Shown: positions 54,121 through 63,701 of the stretch, one piece after another
How the letters are laid out: each line of letters opens with the position of its first letter
How positions within the stretch are numbered: the first letter of the stretch is position 1
Source of the DNA: Chloroflexota bacterium
GTDB taxonomy: Bacteria > Chloroflexota > Anaerolineae > Anaerolineales > Anaerolineaceae
DNA length: 64,000 bases
Direction of reading: 5' to 3'
NCBI GenBank assembly: GCA_004347695.1
Contig: SLTK01000009.1
Coordinates: 92,491-156,490 of the forward strand
Made by a program: the position numbers and the translations under genes
Notes under the pieces: generated by a model
Told to the model about the DNA's origin: nothing
The model's input: only the letters and a program-made list of their open reading frames with translations
Database searches by the model: none

Positions 54121-55341
54121 ATGGCAACCACTGTTTGGCAAATTCCAAAGGCTAGTGTTAAGAACCTTAACAAACATGCCGCTTTGGATTTAATCCGGTT
54201 TGCACCGGGGGGGATTTCAAGGATTGAATTGTCACGACAGATAGGACTGACACGCGCTGCAGTTACATCCATTGTCGGTGATTTGATAGAAGCCCGCCTG
54301 GTACGGGAAACAAACGGCCAGCACGGCGGTGGGCGGAATCCCATTAATCTCGAAATAAACCCGGATTTTGGGCGGGTACTTGGTATCGATATAGGGTCGA
54401 CGCACGTGACCATCGTGCTTGTAAACGGCCTGGCGCAGGTGTTGGATGAAGTCAATGCGCCGCTGGACATCACCCAGGGGCCGGAAATATGCCTTCCTCA
54501 GGTGGCGAAGGTAATTAATGGCTGGCTTCCGAATACCGGAACTGAATTGAGCGAAATATTAGCCGCGGCTGTCGATGTCCCTGGTCCTGTGGTTAGCGAT
54601 GCAGGTAAGGTGGGCGCGCCGCCGATCATGCCTGGTTGGGATAATTTTCCGATCCGCGACTGGCTGGAGGAACGCCTTGGCTGCCCCGTATCTCTGGGCA
54701 ATGACGCCGAATTTGGTGCACTGGGCGAATGGGCATTTGGAGCAGGGCGCGGAGAAAAGAACCTGGCTTACATTAAAGTGGGCACCGGTGTTGGCGCCGG
54801 GTTGTTGCTGGACGGGCAAATCTACCGCGGCACCACCGGTTCTGCCGGAGAAATCGGTCACATTACGCTGGTTGAAGACGGCCCTATTTGCACCTGCGGG
54901 AATCACGGCTGTCTGGAAGCCCTGGCTGGCGGGCGATCCCTGGCTTTACGCGCTCGCGAGGGGATCAGCAAAGGCCGGCGGACAAGTTTGGCAGAGATCG
55001 GGCCTGCGAATTCGATCATCGCAAAAGATGTTATCGCGGCTGCCCGTCGCGGCGACCTCTTTTGCCAGCAATTGGTGATCGATTCGGGGTATCATTTAGG
55101 GACGGCCATTGCCAGTCTGGTAAACCTGATCAATCCTGACATAGTCGTAATTGGAGGCGGTGTTGCGCAATTGGGTGACCTGCTGCTCGACCCCATTCGT
55201 CAGACTGTGAAGCAGCGCAGCCTTAAAGTCTCATGGCAGGCTGTTCGCATATCAGCAGCAATTCTTGGCAGGCGTTCCAGCGCAATGGGCGCTGTCGTCC
55301 AAGCTTTATCAATGAGTTTGCATCAAATTGCACAAGTCTGA
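54121..55341 (+). CDS. ROK family transcriptional regulator
   Basis: A 406-residue XylR/NagC-type repressor. Residues 1-75 form a winged helix (ISRIELSRQIGLTRAAVTSIV), followed by the sugar-kinase-like fold with LGIDIGSTHVTIVLV, VGTGVGAGLLLDG, and the ROK zinc motif CTCGNHGCLE. Sugar binding is expected to release it from DNA. It reads into a maltose-type transport and amylase locus, so an alpha-glucan or maltose-derived sugar is the likely effector (inference). ATG 54121 has AGGATAGG five bases upstream. A perfect AAGGAGGTGG follows its stop with no proper gene. Confidence 0.92.
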   Translation: MATTVWQIPKASVKNLNKHAALDLIRFAPGGISRIELSRQIGLTRAAVTSIVGDLIEARLVRETNGQHGGGRNPINLEINPDFGRVLGIDIGSTHVTIVLVNGLAQVLDEVNAPLDITQGPEICLPQVAKVINGWLPNTGTELSEILAAAVDVPGPVVSDAGKVGAPPIMPGWDNFPIRDWLEERLGCPVSLGNDAEFGALGEWAFGAGRGEKNLAYIKVGTGVGAGLLLDGQIYRGTTGSAGEIGHITLVEDGPICTCGNHGCLEALAGGRSLALRAREGISKGRRTSLAEIGPANSIIAKDVIAAARRGDLFCQQLVIDSGYHLGTAIASLVNLINPDIVVIGGGVAQLGDLLLDPIRQTVKQRSLKVSWQAVRISAAILGRRSSAMGAVVQALSMSLHQIAQV

Positions 55342-55456
55342 AGATTGGAAGGAGGTGGTTAGCCCGTACCATAAACTCGTGAACACTTTCTAGTCCCATC
55401 AAAAAAACCCATGAAAATGGGAATATGTGTAAAACAAATCAATCAGGAGGATTGAG

Positions 55457-56710
55457 ATGACCAAAAAATATTTGCCCTTGATTAGCATTCTGCTGATCGC
55501 TGCATTTGCTCTGGCTGCCTGCCAGCCGGCTGCAACTGCTACCCCCGAACCTGTGGTCGAACCGACCGCTGCTTCGGCAGAGCCCACTGCTGCTCCCGCA
55601 GAACCGACGGCTGAGCCCGTAGCGGAACCAGTCGAAGTGACCTTCTGGCATGCTTACGGCACCGGCTCGGCTGAAGAAATTGCCTTAACAAAACTGCTGG
55701 AACAGGCTGCGGTAGATTTGCCGAATGTGAAGATCAACGTTCTTCAGGTGCCCTTCAATGACGTTTACAATAAATACCGCACCGAAGTTGCCGCCGGTTC
55801 TGGCCCTGACATGTTCATTGCCCCGAACGACAGCCTCGGTGACGACGCTCGCGCCGAGCTGATCGCTGACATCACTGATTTGCTCGCCGGTAAGCTCGAC
55901 GGCGTAAATCAGCTTGGTATCGACGGAATGACGGTCGATGGCAAAATCTATGGTGTTCCTGAATCCATGAAGGCAGTCGCTTTCTGGTACAACACCGATT
56001 TGCTCCCGACTCCCCCGGCGACGACCGATGAACTGCTCAAACTCATGCAGGATGGCACGCCGATTTCCATCAGCTACGGCTGCTACCACGATTTCGGCTT
56101 CTTTGGCGCGTTTGGCGGCAAAATCTTCGATGAAAACTGGAAGGTCGTTGCTGACCAGGGCACCGGCGTTGTAGATGCTATGAACTATCTCAAGAGCCTC
56201 TATGACATTTCCAAGGCCAATGGCTGGCCCAAGAACGACTCCGAAGGTTTGGCACCGTTTATCGAAGGTAAGATGGCAGCAATCACCAATGGAAACTGGG
56301 CGATGGGCGATTATCGGAACGCCCTGGGTGATAAGCTGGCCGTAACCGCTCTGCCGGCCGGTCCCGCTGGCCCTGCCACCCCGTTCCTTGGCGTCGATGG
56401 TTTCTATATCAACCCCAACAGCCAGGTTCAAGAAGCAGCGATTGAGGTTGCTCTTTATTTGACCAATGCTGCATCACAAACCCTCATGATGAACGAAGCT
56501 GGACATGTTCCTGTGCGCACCGATGTTGAAATCACCGACCCATTAATCCAGGGTCTGGTGGATGCGTTCAATGCGGGCGCCTATATTCGCCCGCAGGTTC
56601 CAGAATTAGGCCGCTATTGGTCAAACTTCTGCGGTGATGCAGACGTCTTCGAAGGCGCTGTGACGGCTCAAGAGTGGGTTACCACTCACACTGCCGATGC
56701 CAACAAGTAA
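55457..56710 (+). CDS. Maltose-type ABC substrate-binding lipoprotein
   Basis: A 417-residue lipoprotein of solute-binding family 1 (MalE-like). Signal peptide with lipobox FALAAC (Cys20 or 21), a Thr/Pro/Glu/Ala-rich linker to about residue 57, then VTFWHAYGTGSAEE and TEVAAGSGPDMFIAPND, typical of oligosaccharide-binding proteins, and VPESMKAVAFWYNTDLL. ATG 55457 has AGGAGGA six bases upstream. It is followed by a hairpin and the MalF/MalG pair, so it should feed that transporter. Sugar specificity is inferred from the amylase downstream. Confidence 0.93.
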   Translation: MTKKYLPLISILLIAAFALAACQPAATATPEPVVEPTAASAEPTAAPAEPTAEPVAEPVEVTFWHAYGTGSAEEIALTKLLEQAAVDLPNVKINVLQVPFNDVYNKYRTEVAAGSGPDMFIAPNDSLGDDARAELIADITDLLAGKLDGVNQLGIDGMTVDGKIYGVPESMKAVAFWYNTDLLPTPPATTDELLKLMQDGTPISISYGCYHDFGFFGAFGGKIFDENWKVVADQGTGVVDAMNYLKSLYDISKANGWPKNDSEGLAPFIEGKMAAITNGNWAMGDYRNALGDKLAVTALPAGPAGPATPFLGVDGFYINPNSQVQEAAIEVALYLTNAASQTLMMNEAGHVPVRTDVEITDPLIQGLVDAFNAGAYIRPQVPELGRYWSNFCGDADVFEGAVTAQEWVTTHTADANK

Positions 56711-56757
56711 GATTGGCTGAAGCTTTCCCAATCGATTTAACTTTCTAACAGTATAAT

Positions 56758-56794
56758 GGTCAAAGCAGGCAGGTTTTCCCTGTCTGCTTTGACC
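56758..56794 (+). promoter_or_regulatory. Long stem-loop between binding protein and permease genes
   Basis: A 16-bp stem, broken only by one G-U pair, with a 5-base loop (56758-56773 with 56779-56794; arm GGTCAAAGCAGGCAGG). No T-run follows. Such stems between malE-like and malF-like genes can protect the upstream mRNA and give more binding protein than permease. A TATAAT overlaps just before (56752-56757). Confidence 0.65.
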
Positions 56795-56821
56795 CAAATC
56801 GGTATTATGAGCGAGGAACCC

Positions 56822-57835
56822 ATGGCGATCAAACCTGTTACCGTGAGGCGTAAGACCGATTTAAGACGGGTTTTTCAACCTTACCTTTATCTTCTGCCTG
56901 CCTTTTTAGTTTTAAGTGTCATTACCTTCTACCCGCTGGTTTATCAGGTCATCATCTCATTTACAGATTTTCAGACGAAGGATTTGCTGCTTGGTCTGAA
57001 CTCTCCCAAACTCCAATTCATTGGCCTGCAAAACTATAAGCAGATTATTTTTGGCGGCCTGCCAGTTCAAAATTTCGAATTTATCAGGGTCCTTTTTTAC
57101 AACCTTTGGTGGGCGATTACCAATGTTATGGTCCACGTGCCCGCCGGTGTATTAATTGCTGTTCTCTTGAATGTCAAAGGCGTCTGGTTCAAGAAAATTT
57201 ACCGGGCGATCTACGTTCTACCCGTCGTCATCCCGCCAATTGTTGTGGGTACGGTATGGCGAAACATTTTTAATGAGCAGTATGGAGCAATGAACCAGGC
57301 TTTAACCTGGATTGTTCAGCTATTTGGAAGCGACACGGTGGTTCATCTTCGCTGGTTGGAATCCTACACACCGCCCATTCCCTGGTTGCTTCCGACCGGG
57401 GCTTTACCTCTGGCTTACTACGCCATGATGATCGCCAACTTCTGGCTCGGCTGGCCGTTCATGACCCTGGTGGCTACAGGTGCGCTGCAATCCATACCCA
57501 GAGAATTATATGAAGCAGCCGAAATCGATGGAGCTTCAAAGACCTATCAGTTCTTGCATGTCACGGTGCCCTTGTTAAGGCCAGCCATGATACCTGCTGC
57601 AATGTACGGGTTTACCCTGTCCTTCAATTTATTCAATTTCGTGTACTTCATGACCGGGGGTGGACCATCCAGAATGACCGAAATATTGGTGACTTTTGCC
57701 TATGACCTGGTCAGGAACCTGCGATTGTATGGTGTGGCCGGTGCATTTGCGGTGATTATCTTCTTTGTGGCCATCGCAATTTTCCTGATAACGAATAAAC
57801 TGACCCGGGCGACAGAAAGTTATGCGGAGTCATAA
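56822..57835 (+). CDS. MalF-like sugar ABC permease
   Basis: Inner-membrane permease of 337 residues. Six TM helices are seen, from LYLLPAFLVLSVITFYPLVY to VAGAFAVIIFFVAIAIFL, with the EAA loop YEAAEIDGASKTYQFLHVTVP near residue 240 that contacts the ATPase. ATG 56822 is chosen for GAGGA five bases upstream; a longer frame from 56756 would run into the hairpin. The MalG gene starts one base after its stop. No ATPase is encoded in the locus, so a shared MsmK-type ATPase is likely (inference). Confidence 0.92.
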   Translation: MAIKPVTVRRKTDLRRVFQPYLYLLPAFLVLSVITFYPLVYQVIISFTDFQTKDLLLGLNSPKLQFIGLQNYKQIIFGGLPVQNFEFIRVLFYNLWWAITNVMVHVPAGVLIAVLLNVKGVWFKKIYRAIYVLPVVIPPIVVGTVWRNIFNEQYGAMNQALTWIVQLFGSDTVVHLRWLESYTPPIPWLLPTGALPLAYYAMMIANFWLGWPFMTLVATGALQSIPRELYEAAEIDGASKTYQFLHVTVPLLRPAMIPAAMYGFTLSFNLFNFVYFMTGGGPSRMTEILVTFAYDLVRNLRLYGVAGAFAVIIFFVAIAIFLITNKLTRATESYAES

Positions 57836-57836
57836 A

Positions 57837-58856
57837 ATGACCACTACAACCAAACCTGTCAAGAAGAAAAACTGGTTCGTCCGGTTAATGAATATGGACA
57901 CGTCGGGGAGCAAAGGGAGCGGCGAAAAACTGCCGCTTTACCGCCAATTAGGCATTCAACTTCTCTGCATTCTTATTACGATCGAAGTCATGTTCCCGAT
58001 CTTGTACATCATAACCCTGTCATTGAGTTCGACAGGGGTGCGACCCAGCAAACTGGAGTTATTTCCCAAGGAGATTTCCCTGGTGGCTTTTAAGGAAGTC
58101 CTTACACGTCCAACAGCCAATCCAGTGGATTTTATTACATTGCTGCGAAACAGCGCGTTGCTTTCGATAACAGTTGGCCTGGTATCCTTGTTGGTCGCAG
58201 TCACAGCAGCTTATGCTTTTGCCCGCTTCAAGTTCAAGCTGCGCCAAGTATTGATGATTATGGTTTTTATCCCATTGTTGATGCCAGCCGTGGGGCTTTC
58301 TACTCCACTTTTTCTCTTGATGAACAGTTTCCGCCTGGTGAATTGTCCTGGTGGTGTAACCGCTTTTTACCCCTTTACGGCCTGTGATGCAGGCGCTTTC
58401 GGGAAAGTCATTTTCAACCTGCGTGATTCCCTGCTAGGCGTTGGCATCGCCATGATCTCCACCGCGCTGCCCTTTGCAGTCTGGAACCTGAAAGGATACC
58501 TGGATACGATTCCAAAGGAACTGGAAGAGGCTGCTTCCATCGATGGAGCCGACTCAAACCAGGTATTCTGGCAAATCGTCCTGCCGCTGGCCCTTCCGCA
58601 ACTGGCGGTCACGTTTTTCCTTGGCTTTATCGGTTACTGGCAGGAGTTTCTCCTACCCTGGTTGTTCCTGACCAAGCCGGAGGACTATACCCTGGCAATG
58701 ACACTTTACAACATGACTGGCCAGTACGCCAACTCGATTCCATGGAATCGCTTTGCCGCCATGGCAATTATTGTTGCCTTGCCCGTTGCCATTGTTTATG
58801 TTATTTTGCAGAAGCAAATCGTGAGCGGGTTGACCGCTGGCGGCGTAAAGGGTTAG
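57837..58856 (+). CDS. MalG-like sugar ABC permease
   Basis: Second permease, 339 residues with six TM helices and the EAA loop LEEAASIDGADSNQVFWQIV near residue 230. ATG 57837 has GGAG seven bases upstream; an ATG at 57822 overlaps the MalF stop and is less likely. A loop of about 25 residues with two Cys (VNCPGGVT and TACDAGAFG) between TM helices is longer than usual and might form a disulfide outside. It pairs with the MalF gene just upstream. The amylase gene follows after 159 bases. Confidence 0.92.
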   Translation: MTTTTKPVKKKNWFVRLMNMDTSGSKGSGEKLPLYRQLGIQLLCILITIEVMFPILYIITLSLSSTGVRPSKLELFPKEISLVAFKEVLTRPTANPVDFITLLRNSALLSITVGLVSLLVAVTAAYAFARFKFKLRQVLMIMVFIPLLMPAVGLSTPLFLLMNSFRLVNCPGGVTAFYPFTACDAGAFGKVIFNLRDSLLGVGIAMISTALPFAVWNLKGYLDTIPKELEEAASIDGADSNQVFWQIVLPLALPQLAVTFFLGFIGYWQEFLLPWLFLTKPEDYTLAMTLYNMTGQYANSIPWNRFAAMAIIVALPVAIVYVILQKQIVSGLTAGGVKG

Positions 58857-59015
58857 GGCTTCTTCCTGCCTAAAAATGGTCAGGTCAGTTGTAAAAGCCA
58901 GTGGGGCAGGACCTATCTCTGATGGCAGGTATCTGCTTTTATGCCGCCCTGAGGTTATAGGCCTTTTCAGTCTGCAAATTCTCTTTATGGTCAGGTTCAA
59001 TCTGGTGCAAGGCTG

Positions 59016-60653
59016 ATGAAAAGAATCATATTCGTTGTGGTTCTTGGAATGCTATTCTCTGGATGCGCAGCGCCCACGGTAAGCCCGACAGCGCAACCTA
59101 CGCCTGCACCTGAAGAAACGCCGATCCAGCAGAGCGTTCCCTGGTGGAAGACGGCGATATTTTACGAGATATTTGTCAGGAGTTTTTACGATAGCAATGG
59201 GGATGGAATTGGGGATATCAATGGAATCACCCAAAAACTTGATTATTTAAATGACGGCGATCCCAGTACCCATACCGATTTAGGCATCACCGCAATCTGG
59301 TTGATGCCCATTCATCCTTCCCCAAGCTATCATGGCTACGATCTTGTCAATTATTATGCGGTTAATCCCGACTACGGTACGCTCGATGATTTCAAGCGGT
59401 TTCTGGCTGAGGCTCACAGCCGTGGGATCAAGATTATCATTGATTTAGTCCTGAACCACACTTCGATGATGCATCCTTTCTTTAGAGACGCTTTGCGAGG
59501 TGAAACGGCGAGTTACCACGATTGGTATCTTTGGTCAACGACCGACATAGGTGACGGATGGCATCCACTTATGGGTGGAACAAAGCCGATGTTTTATTAC
59601 GGCTATTTTTGCGATTGTATGCCGGACCTTAATTATTTGAATCCGGATGTCACTGCCCAAATGGAAAAGGTGGTCAAATTCTGGATGGAAACCATCGGAG
59701 TGGATGGCTTTCGGGTAGATGGCGCTAAACACTTGATCGAAGAAGATTCAGTTACGCTCAATTCTCCTGCCACGCATGCCTGGTTCAAGAATTTTTATTC
59801 TTTCTACAAAACCATAAACCCGCTCGCGTATACGGTCGGTGAAGTTGCCAGCAGCGACGCACGAATTGTCTCGACATATACTGGCGATCAGTTCGATCAG
59901 ATTTTTAATTTCGAGATGGCCAGCGGGGTGATGAACAGTGTCAATGGGGAATCGGTTTCAGGCATCAAGAGCGCGGTCACATTTGCCCAAAAAGATATGC
60001 CCAGTTGGGATTTTGGCACATTTTTGACGAATCACGACCAGGACCGCGTTATGAGCGTGCTGGGAGGGAACGTTGATAAAGCCAAAAATGCAGCATTTAT
60101 CCTGCTGACATCGCCTGGAACTCCCTATATTTATTACGGAGAAGAAATAGGGATGGAGGGGCGCAAACCGGACGAGAATATTCGCCGGCCGATGCAATGG
60201 TCTTCTGAACAATTTGGGGGTTTTTCCAGCAGCGTCCCCTGGGAGGAGCCCGACCCGGGTTATGCCGCAGTAAATGTTCAAAACCAGCAAAACACACCGG
60301 ATTCACTCTTAAGGACTTATCAGGAGCTGATTGCCATTCGCGAGTCGCAACCAGCTTTATCAGTGGGAGATTACATCCGCGTTGATTCCTCGAATTCAGG
60401 GATCTATGCATTCATCCGTAAGGAAGGTTCAGATATATTATTGATGGTGGTTAATCTGACGAAAAAGAGCATCGCTGATTATACAATCAGCGCATCGAGC
60501 ACGACCATAGAAGACGCGACGTACACCGTCTCGGATATACTGACAAACAGCGCAGGGTCAACACTGACTATTCAGGATGGCGGGTTTCAAGAATACCGGC
60601 CACTGGAACAATTGACTCCGTACACTGGTTATATATTTGAAATTGTGAAGTAA
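59016..60653 (+). CDS. Alpha-amylase family (GH13) lipoprotein
   Basis: A 545-residue GH13 enzyme anchored outside as a lipoprotein: signal peptide with lipobox LFSGC (Cys17) and a short Pro-rich linker. Catalytic residues D235 (GFRVDGAKH), E276 (VGEVASSD) and D341 (LTNHDQDR) are all present, with the other GH13 boxes VLNHTS and the DSNGDGIGD calcium loop. A C-terminal beta domain follows (about 450-545). It would cut alpha-glucans at the cell surface, giving oligosaccharides to the transporters on both sides. Confidence 0.94.
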   Translation: MKRIIFVVVLGMLFSGCAAPTVSPTAQPTPAPEETPIQQSVPWWKTAIFYEIFVRSFYDSNGDGIGDINGITQKLDYLNDGDPSTHTDLGITAIWLMPIHPSPSYHGYDLVNYYAVNPDYGTLDDFKRFLAEAHSRGIKIIIDLVLNHTSMMHPFFRDALRGETASYHDWYLWSTTDIGDGWHPLMGGTKPMFYYGYFCDCMPDLNYLNPDVTAQMEKVVKFWMETIGVDGFRVDGAKHLIEEDSVTLNSPATHAWFKNFYSFYKTINPLAYTVGEVASSDARIVSTYTGDQFDQIFNFEMASGVMNSVNGESVSGIKSAVTFAQKDMPSWDFGTFLTNHDQDRVMSVLGGNVDKAKNAAFILLTSPGTPYIYYGEEIGMEGRKPDENIRRPMQWSSEQFGGFSSSVPWEEPDPGYAAVNVQNQQNTPDSLLRTYQELIAIRESQPALSVGDYIRVDSSNSGIYAFIRKEGSDILLMVVNLTKKSIADYTISASSTTIEDATYTVSDILTNSAGSTLTIQDGGFQEYRPLEQLTPYTGYIFEIVK

Positions 60654-60703
60654 CCAACTTTTTCCACCTTTACGATATTAATAGCAAATACAGCAGGCTG
60701 GGA

Positions 60704-62842
60704 ATGAAAAAATTTCGGATTTTGGGTTTTCTGTTCGCAGTTATTTTGGTCATGGTTGTTGCCGGGGCAACTCGCTGGAAGGCAGTCACCACTTTAAACA
60801 TCGATTATGACGAGGATGATTACCTGCGGGCGGCCCAACAATACACGGCTATTATTCGCAGCGGCGAATTGTCAGGTTTTCTGGAAACCAATTACCGCCC
60901 CGAGCATCCCCCTTTCGCAAAGATTATTTTGGGGCTCAGCTTGCTCAGCGATCCAGAAAAACCGCTGACTCCGGATCATCCAACGAGCGCTGAGCCGAAT
61001 CAATACTTAGCCAGAGATCTGCTCCGAACCGACCGGGTAACCAACGCTATTTTTGGCATCATCACAGCCGGCTTATTGGCATTAGTAAATCCTTTAGCCG
61101 GGCTTTTACTTGCCGTCCATGCCTGGACGATAAAATACGTTTCCCAGATCATGCTCGAAGCGGTGCCCGCTTTCGCCAGCCTGCTTTGCGTTTTCTCTTA
61201 TGTGTTATGGAAGAAAAAGGAACAAAACCGGGTCAATGGCTGGTTGGTGATGTCGGCGATATTTTTGGGCATCACTGCTGCCTCCAAGTACCTGTATGGT
61301 GTTGTTGGAATCGCCATTCTGATCGATTGGTGGATCGATGCAGCGAAAGCAGGGGAATGGAAAAAGGCCCTTCGGAATATACTAATCTGGGGACTATTGG
61401 GGGTGGTCATTTTCTTTTTATTGAATCCGTATTTATGGCCAGACCCAATCGGTAGATTGAAAGAATCCATCCTATATCATTCGGCTTACGCTCAGGGGGC
61501 AAGCGAAGTTGAAAATGCCCAATTCCCAGTCTGGCAGCAATTTATATGGTTGAGTACCTCTCCGCGCATGTGGCAGGCGGATGCTTTTTATTTTTCGGTC
61601 GATCCCATTATTGCCATTCTTGCTGCCATGGGACTGGTTACCACCTGGCAAAAACACAGGGTGTACGCGCTTTGGTTGATCATTGCATTATTCTTCCTGT
61701 TAATCTGGCCAACAAAATGGCCGCAATACCTGGTCACACTCAGTGTTCCTCTTTGTCTTTCCGCTTCGGAGGGATTGAATACCATCCTGATTGCTCCCAT
61801 CCGCGCCTGGATTCTTCAACTGATGGGACGGAAAAATACGATTATCGTCCGCCAGAAGTCTGAATTCAGAAAGGCTTTGCCCTGGTTGATCCCCGGGTTT
61901 ATTTCTTTTGCAGTTTTTACGCTTGTACCGCTGTTTTACCAGCTAGGGGTGTCCATGACGGATTTCAACAGCGTCTCGATCAAAGACGGCTTGAATGGCG
62001 GGATCTGGCGGGAGGTATGGGGTGGAATAACCGGTCAAATAGAGGTAGCGCTGCAGAATTTCCCTTATCGATCCAAGGAAGTTCATTACCTTGGGCTGTC
62101 GAACTTTAAACCCGTTTTCGATTATCTTTCGCAGCAACAGGTACTGTTTAATAATATACTGTGGACGGTCGTCTCTGTTGCGCTACAAACCTTGCTGGGA
62201 CTGGCCACCGCGCTGGTCCTCTGGCAGCGGGGTGTGAAACTGAAACGGGCCTGGCAATCTTTATTTATCCTGCCATGGGCGATACCAGAAATGATCGGTG
62301 CATTAATGTGGGTGAATGTTTTTGCCCCTGAGATTGGCTGGTTGAGCCTGGCGGCTCAGAAATACGGGCCGGCCATGCCTTTCTCATTTTTATTGGGATG
62401 GGAAAACAGCCCAAGCATGTGGCTTGTCATTTTATTGATTTCAGGCGTTTGGTATGGATTCCCATTCATGATGCTTTCGGCTTCAGCGGGCCTGAAAATG
62501 ATGCCCAAGGAATCATTTGATGCAGCCCAGATCGATGGCGCAAACGCGCTGCAAACATTTAGGTACATTACCTGGCCTCTGTTGTATCCATTATTGATTC
62601 CGGCCATTATCATAAGAGGGATTTTTGCCTTCAATCAGTTTTATCTTTTTCAAGCGTTTCGGATCGGAACGGGTACGCTTGCAACGCTGTCTTATAACTT
62701 TTTCAATCCCAGCGGGTTTTTCATCAACGGCCAATTTGCCGTATCGGCTGTGATCAATATCATTACCGTGGTGATCTTGATTGGTTTCGTGATTTTGTTC
62801 AATCGTTGGAGTAAGGCCGACCAGGGGGTGACCTATGCGTAA
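60704..62842 (+). CDS. GT39-like glycosyltransferase fused to MalF-like permease
   Basis: A 712-residue fusion. Residues 1-375 form a GT-C/GT39-like region: an acidic first outer loop IDYDEDDYLRAAQQY (D34, D36, E37), YRPEHPPFAKIILG, and about nine TM helices. Residues about 390-712 are a full MalF-type permease, from LPWLIPGFISFAVFTLVPLFY to a last TM, with the EAA loop near D606-G612. The frame has no stop, and no internal start with a good ribosome-binding site marks the junction. It starts 50 bases after the amylase. Its last 8 bases overlap the MalG-type gene. Confidence 0.88.
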   Translation: MKKFRILGFLFAVILVMVVAGATRWKAVTTLNIDYDEDDYLRAAQQYTAIIRSGELSGFLETNYRPEHPPFAKIILGLSLLSDPEKPLTPDHPTSAEPNQYLARDLLRTDRVTNAIFGIITAGLLALVNPLAGLLLAVHAWTIKYVSQIMLEAVPAFASLLCVFSYVLWKKKEQNRVNGWLVMSAIFLGITAASKYLYGVVGIAILIDWWIDAAKAGEWKKALRNILIWGLLGVVIFFLLNPYLWPDPIGRLKESILYHSAYAQGASEVENAQFPVWQQFIWLSTSPRMWQADAFYFSVDPIIAILAAMGLVTTWQKHRVYALWLIIALFFLLIWPTKWPQYLVTLSVPLCLSASEGLNTILIAPIRAWILQLMGRKNTIIVRQKSEFRKALPWLIPGFISFAVFTLVPLFYQLGVSMTDFNSVSIKDGLNGGIWREVWGGITGQIEVALQNFPYRSKEVHYLGLSNFKPVFDYLSQQQVLFNNILWTVVSVALQTLLGLATALVLWQRGVKLKRAWQSLFILPWAIPEMIGALMWVNVFAPEIGWLSLAAQKYGPAMPFSFLLGWENSPSMWLVILLISGVWYGFPFMMLSASAGLKMMPKESFDAAQIDGANALQTFRYITWPLLYPLLIPAIIIRGIFAFNQFYLFQAFRIGTGTLATLSYNFFNPSGFFINGQFAVSAVINIITVVILIGFVILFNRWSKADQGVTYA

Positions 62843-63683
62843 ATATTTATGGGTCCGCCAAATTCTCGGCCAGATATTTCTCATAATCATTGGCTTATAC
62901 GTCATAGTACCCATCTGGGGTATGCTCCGGCTGGCATTCGATGGCTCTTTGCTCAGCCGCCCGACCGAATTCAGATTTTTTCCAAAAGTATTTTCGCTTG
63001 AACCTTTGTTTTCGGTTTTAGACCGTCCCTACCAGTCTGTCCATTTTACGACCCTGCTCAAGAATAGTCTGGTAGTTTCCCTGGGAGCGGCCCTGCTGGC
63101 GCTTGTGTTGGGCGCCAGTCTGGCTTATGCGTTTGCACGGTTCCGTTTTCCTGGCCGTAAACCTGGGCTGTTTATCCTGTTGTTGACGGCAGTCATCCCG
63201 CCGATTGCATTTGCCACCCCGCTGTATATCGTTTTGAGCATCTTGCAAATAAGAACGAGTTTGTTGGGGCTGACGATCGTTTACGCCGTTTTTGCAATTC
63301 CATTTTGCATTTGGAATATGCGGGCAGCTTTTCAATCTGTGCCGCGGGAGTTGGAGGAAGCCGCGTTTTTGGATGGGGCAGGGTATTTGTCCACTTTTCG
63401 TTATGTGACTTTGCCGCTGGCGTTGCCCTCGATTGCCATTGCAGCCTTAATTTCTTTTCTGATGGCATATTCTGAGTTCGCAATCGGCTGGCTCTTTGTG
63501 GATAAAGCCCAAACCGTTACCCTGTCCATGGCAATTTACGCCATGGTGCAATCCGGAAATGCCCAACCCTGGAGTATTTTAGGATCACTGGTGGTCATCA
63601 TGTCCATCCCCGTGATCCTGGTTTTTGTGATTTTTCAGCGGACACTATTGGAACGGATGCTGTTTGGCGCGCTGGATTCTTAG
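62835..63683 (+). CDS. MalG-like sugar ABC permease, second copy
   Basis: A 282-residue permease with six TM helices and the EAA loop LEEAAFLDGAGYLSTFRYV. Its ATG overlaps the fusion gene stop by eight bases, so it is the partner of the permease part of the fusion. It differs clearly from the first MalG copy, so this is a second transporter rather than a recent duplicate. No own binding protein or ATPase is nearby within the window. The end converges with the small minus-strand gene. Confidence 0.92.
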   Translation: MRKYLWVRQILGQIFLIIIGLYVIVPIWGMLRLAFDGSLLSRPTEFRFFPKVFSLEPLFSVLDRPYQSVHFTTLLKNSLVVSLGAALLALVLGASLAYAFARFRFPGRKPGLFILLLTAVIPPIAFATPLYIVLSILQIRTSLLGLTIVYAVFAIPFCIWNMRAAFQSVPRELEEAAFLDGAGYLSTFRYVTLPLALPSIAIAALISFLMAYSEFAIGWLFVDKAQTVTLSMAIYAMVQSGNAQPWSILGSLVVIMSIPVILVFVIFQRTLLERMLFGALDS

Positions 63684-63701
63684 AAATGCCGGCCGCCTTG
63701 A

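Noticed and set aside
55349..55393. Perfect AAGGAGGTGG with a 12-codon reading frame after the ROK gene
   Set aside because: The frame starts inside the ribosome-binding sequence itself and ends after 12 codons; no leader-peptide logic such as repeated codons is visible.
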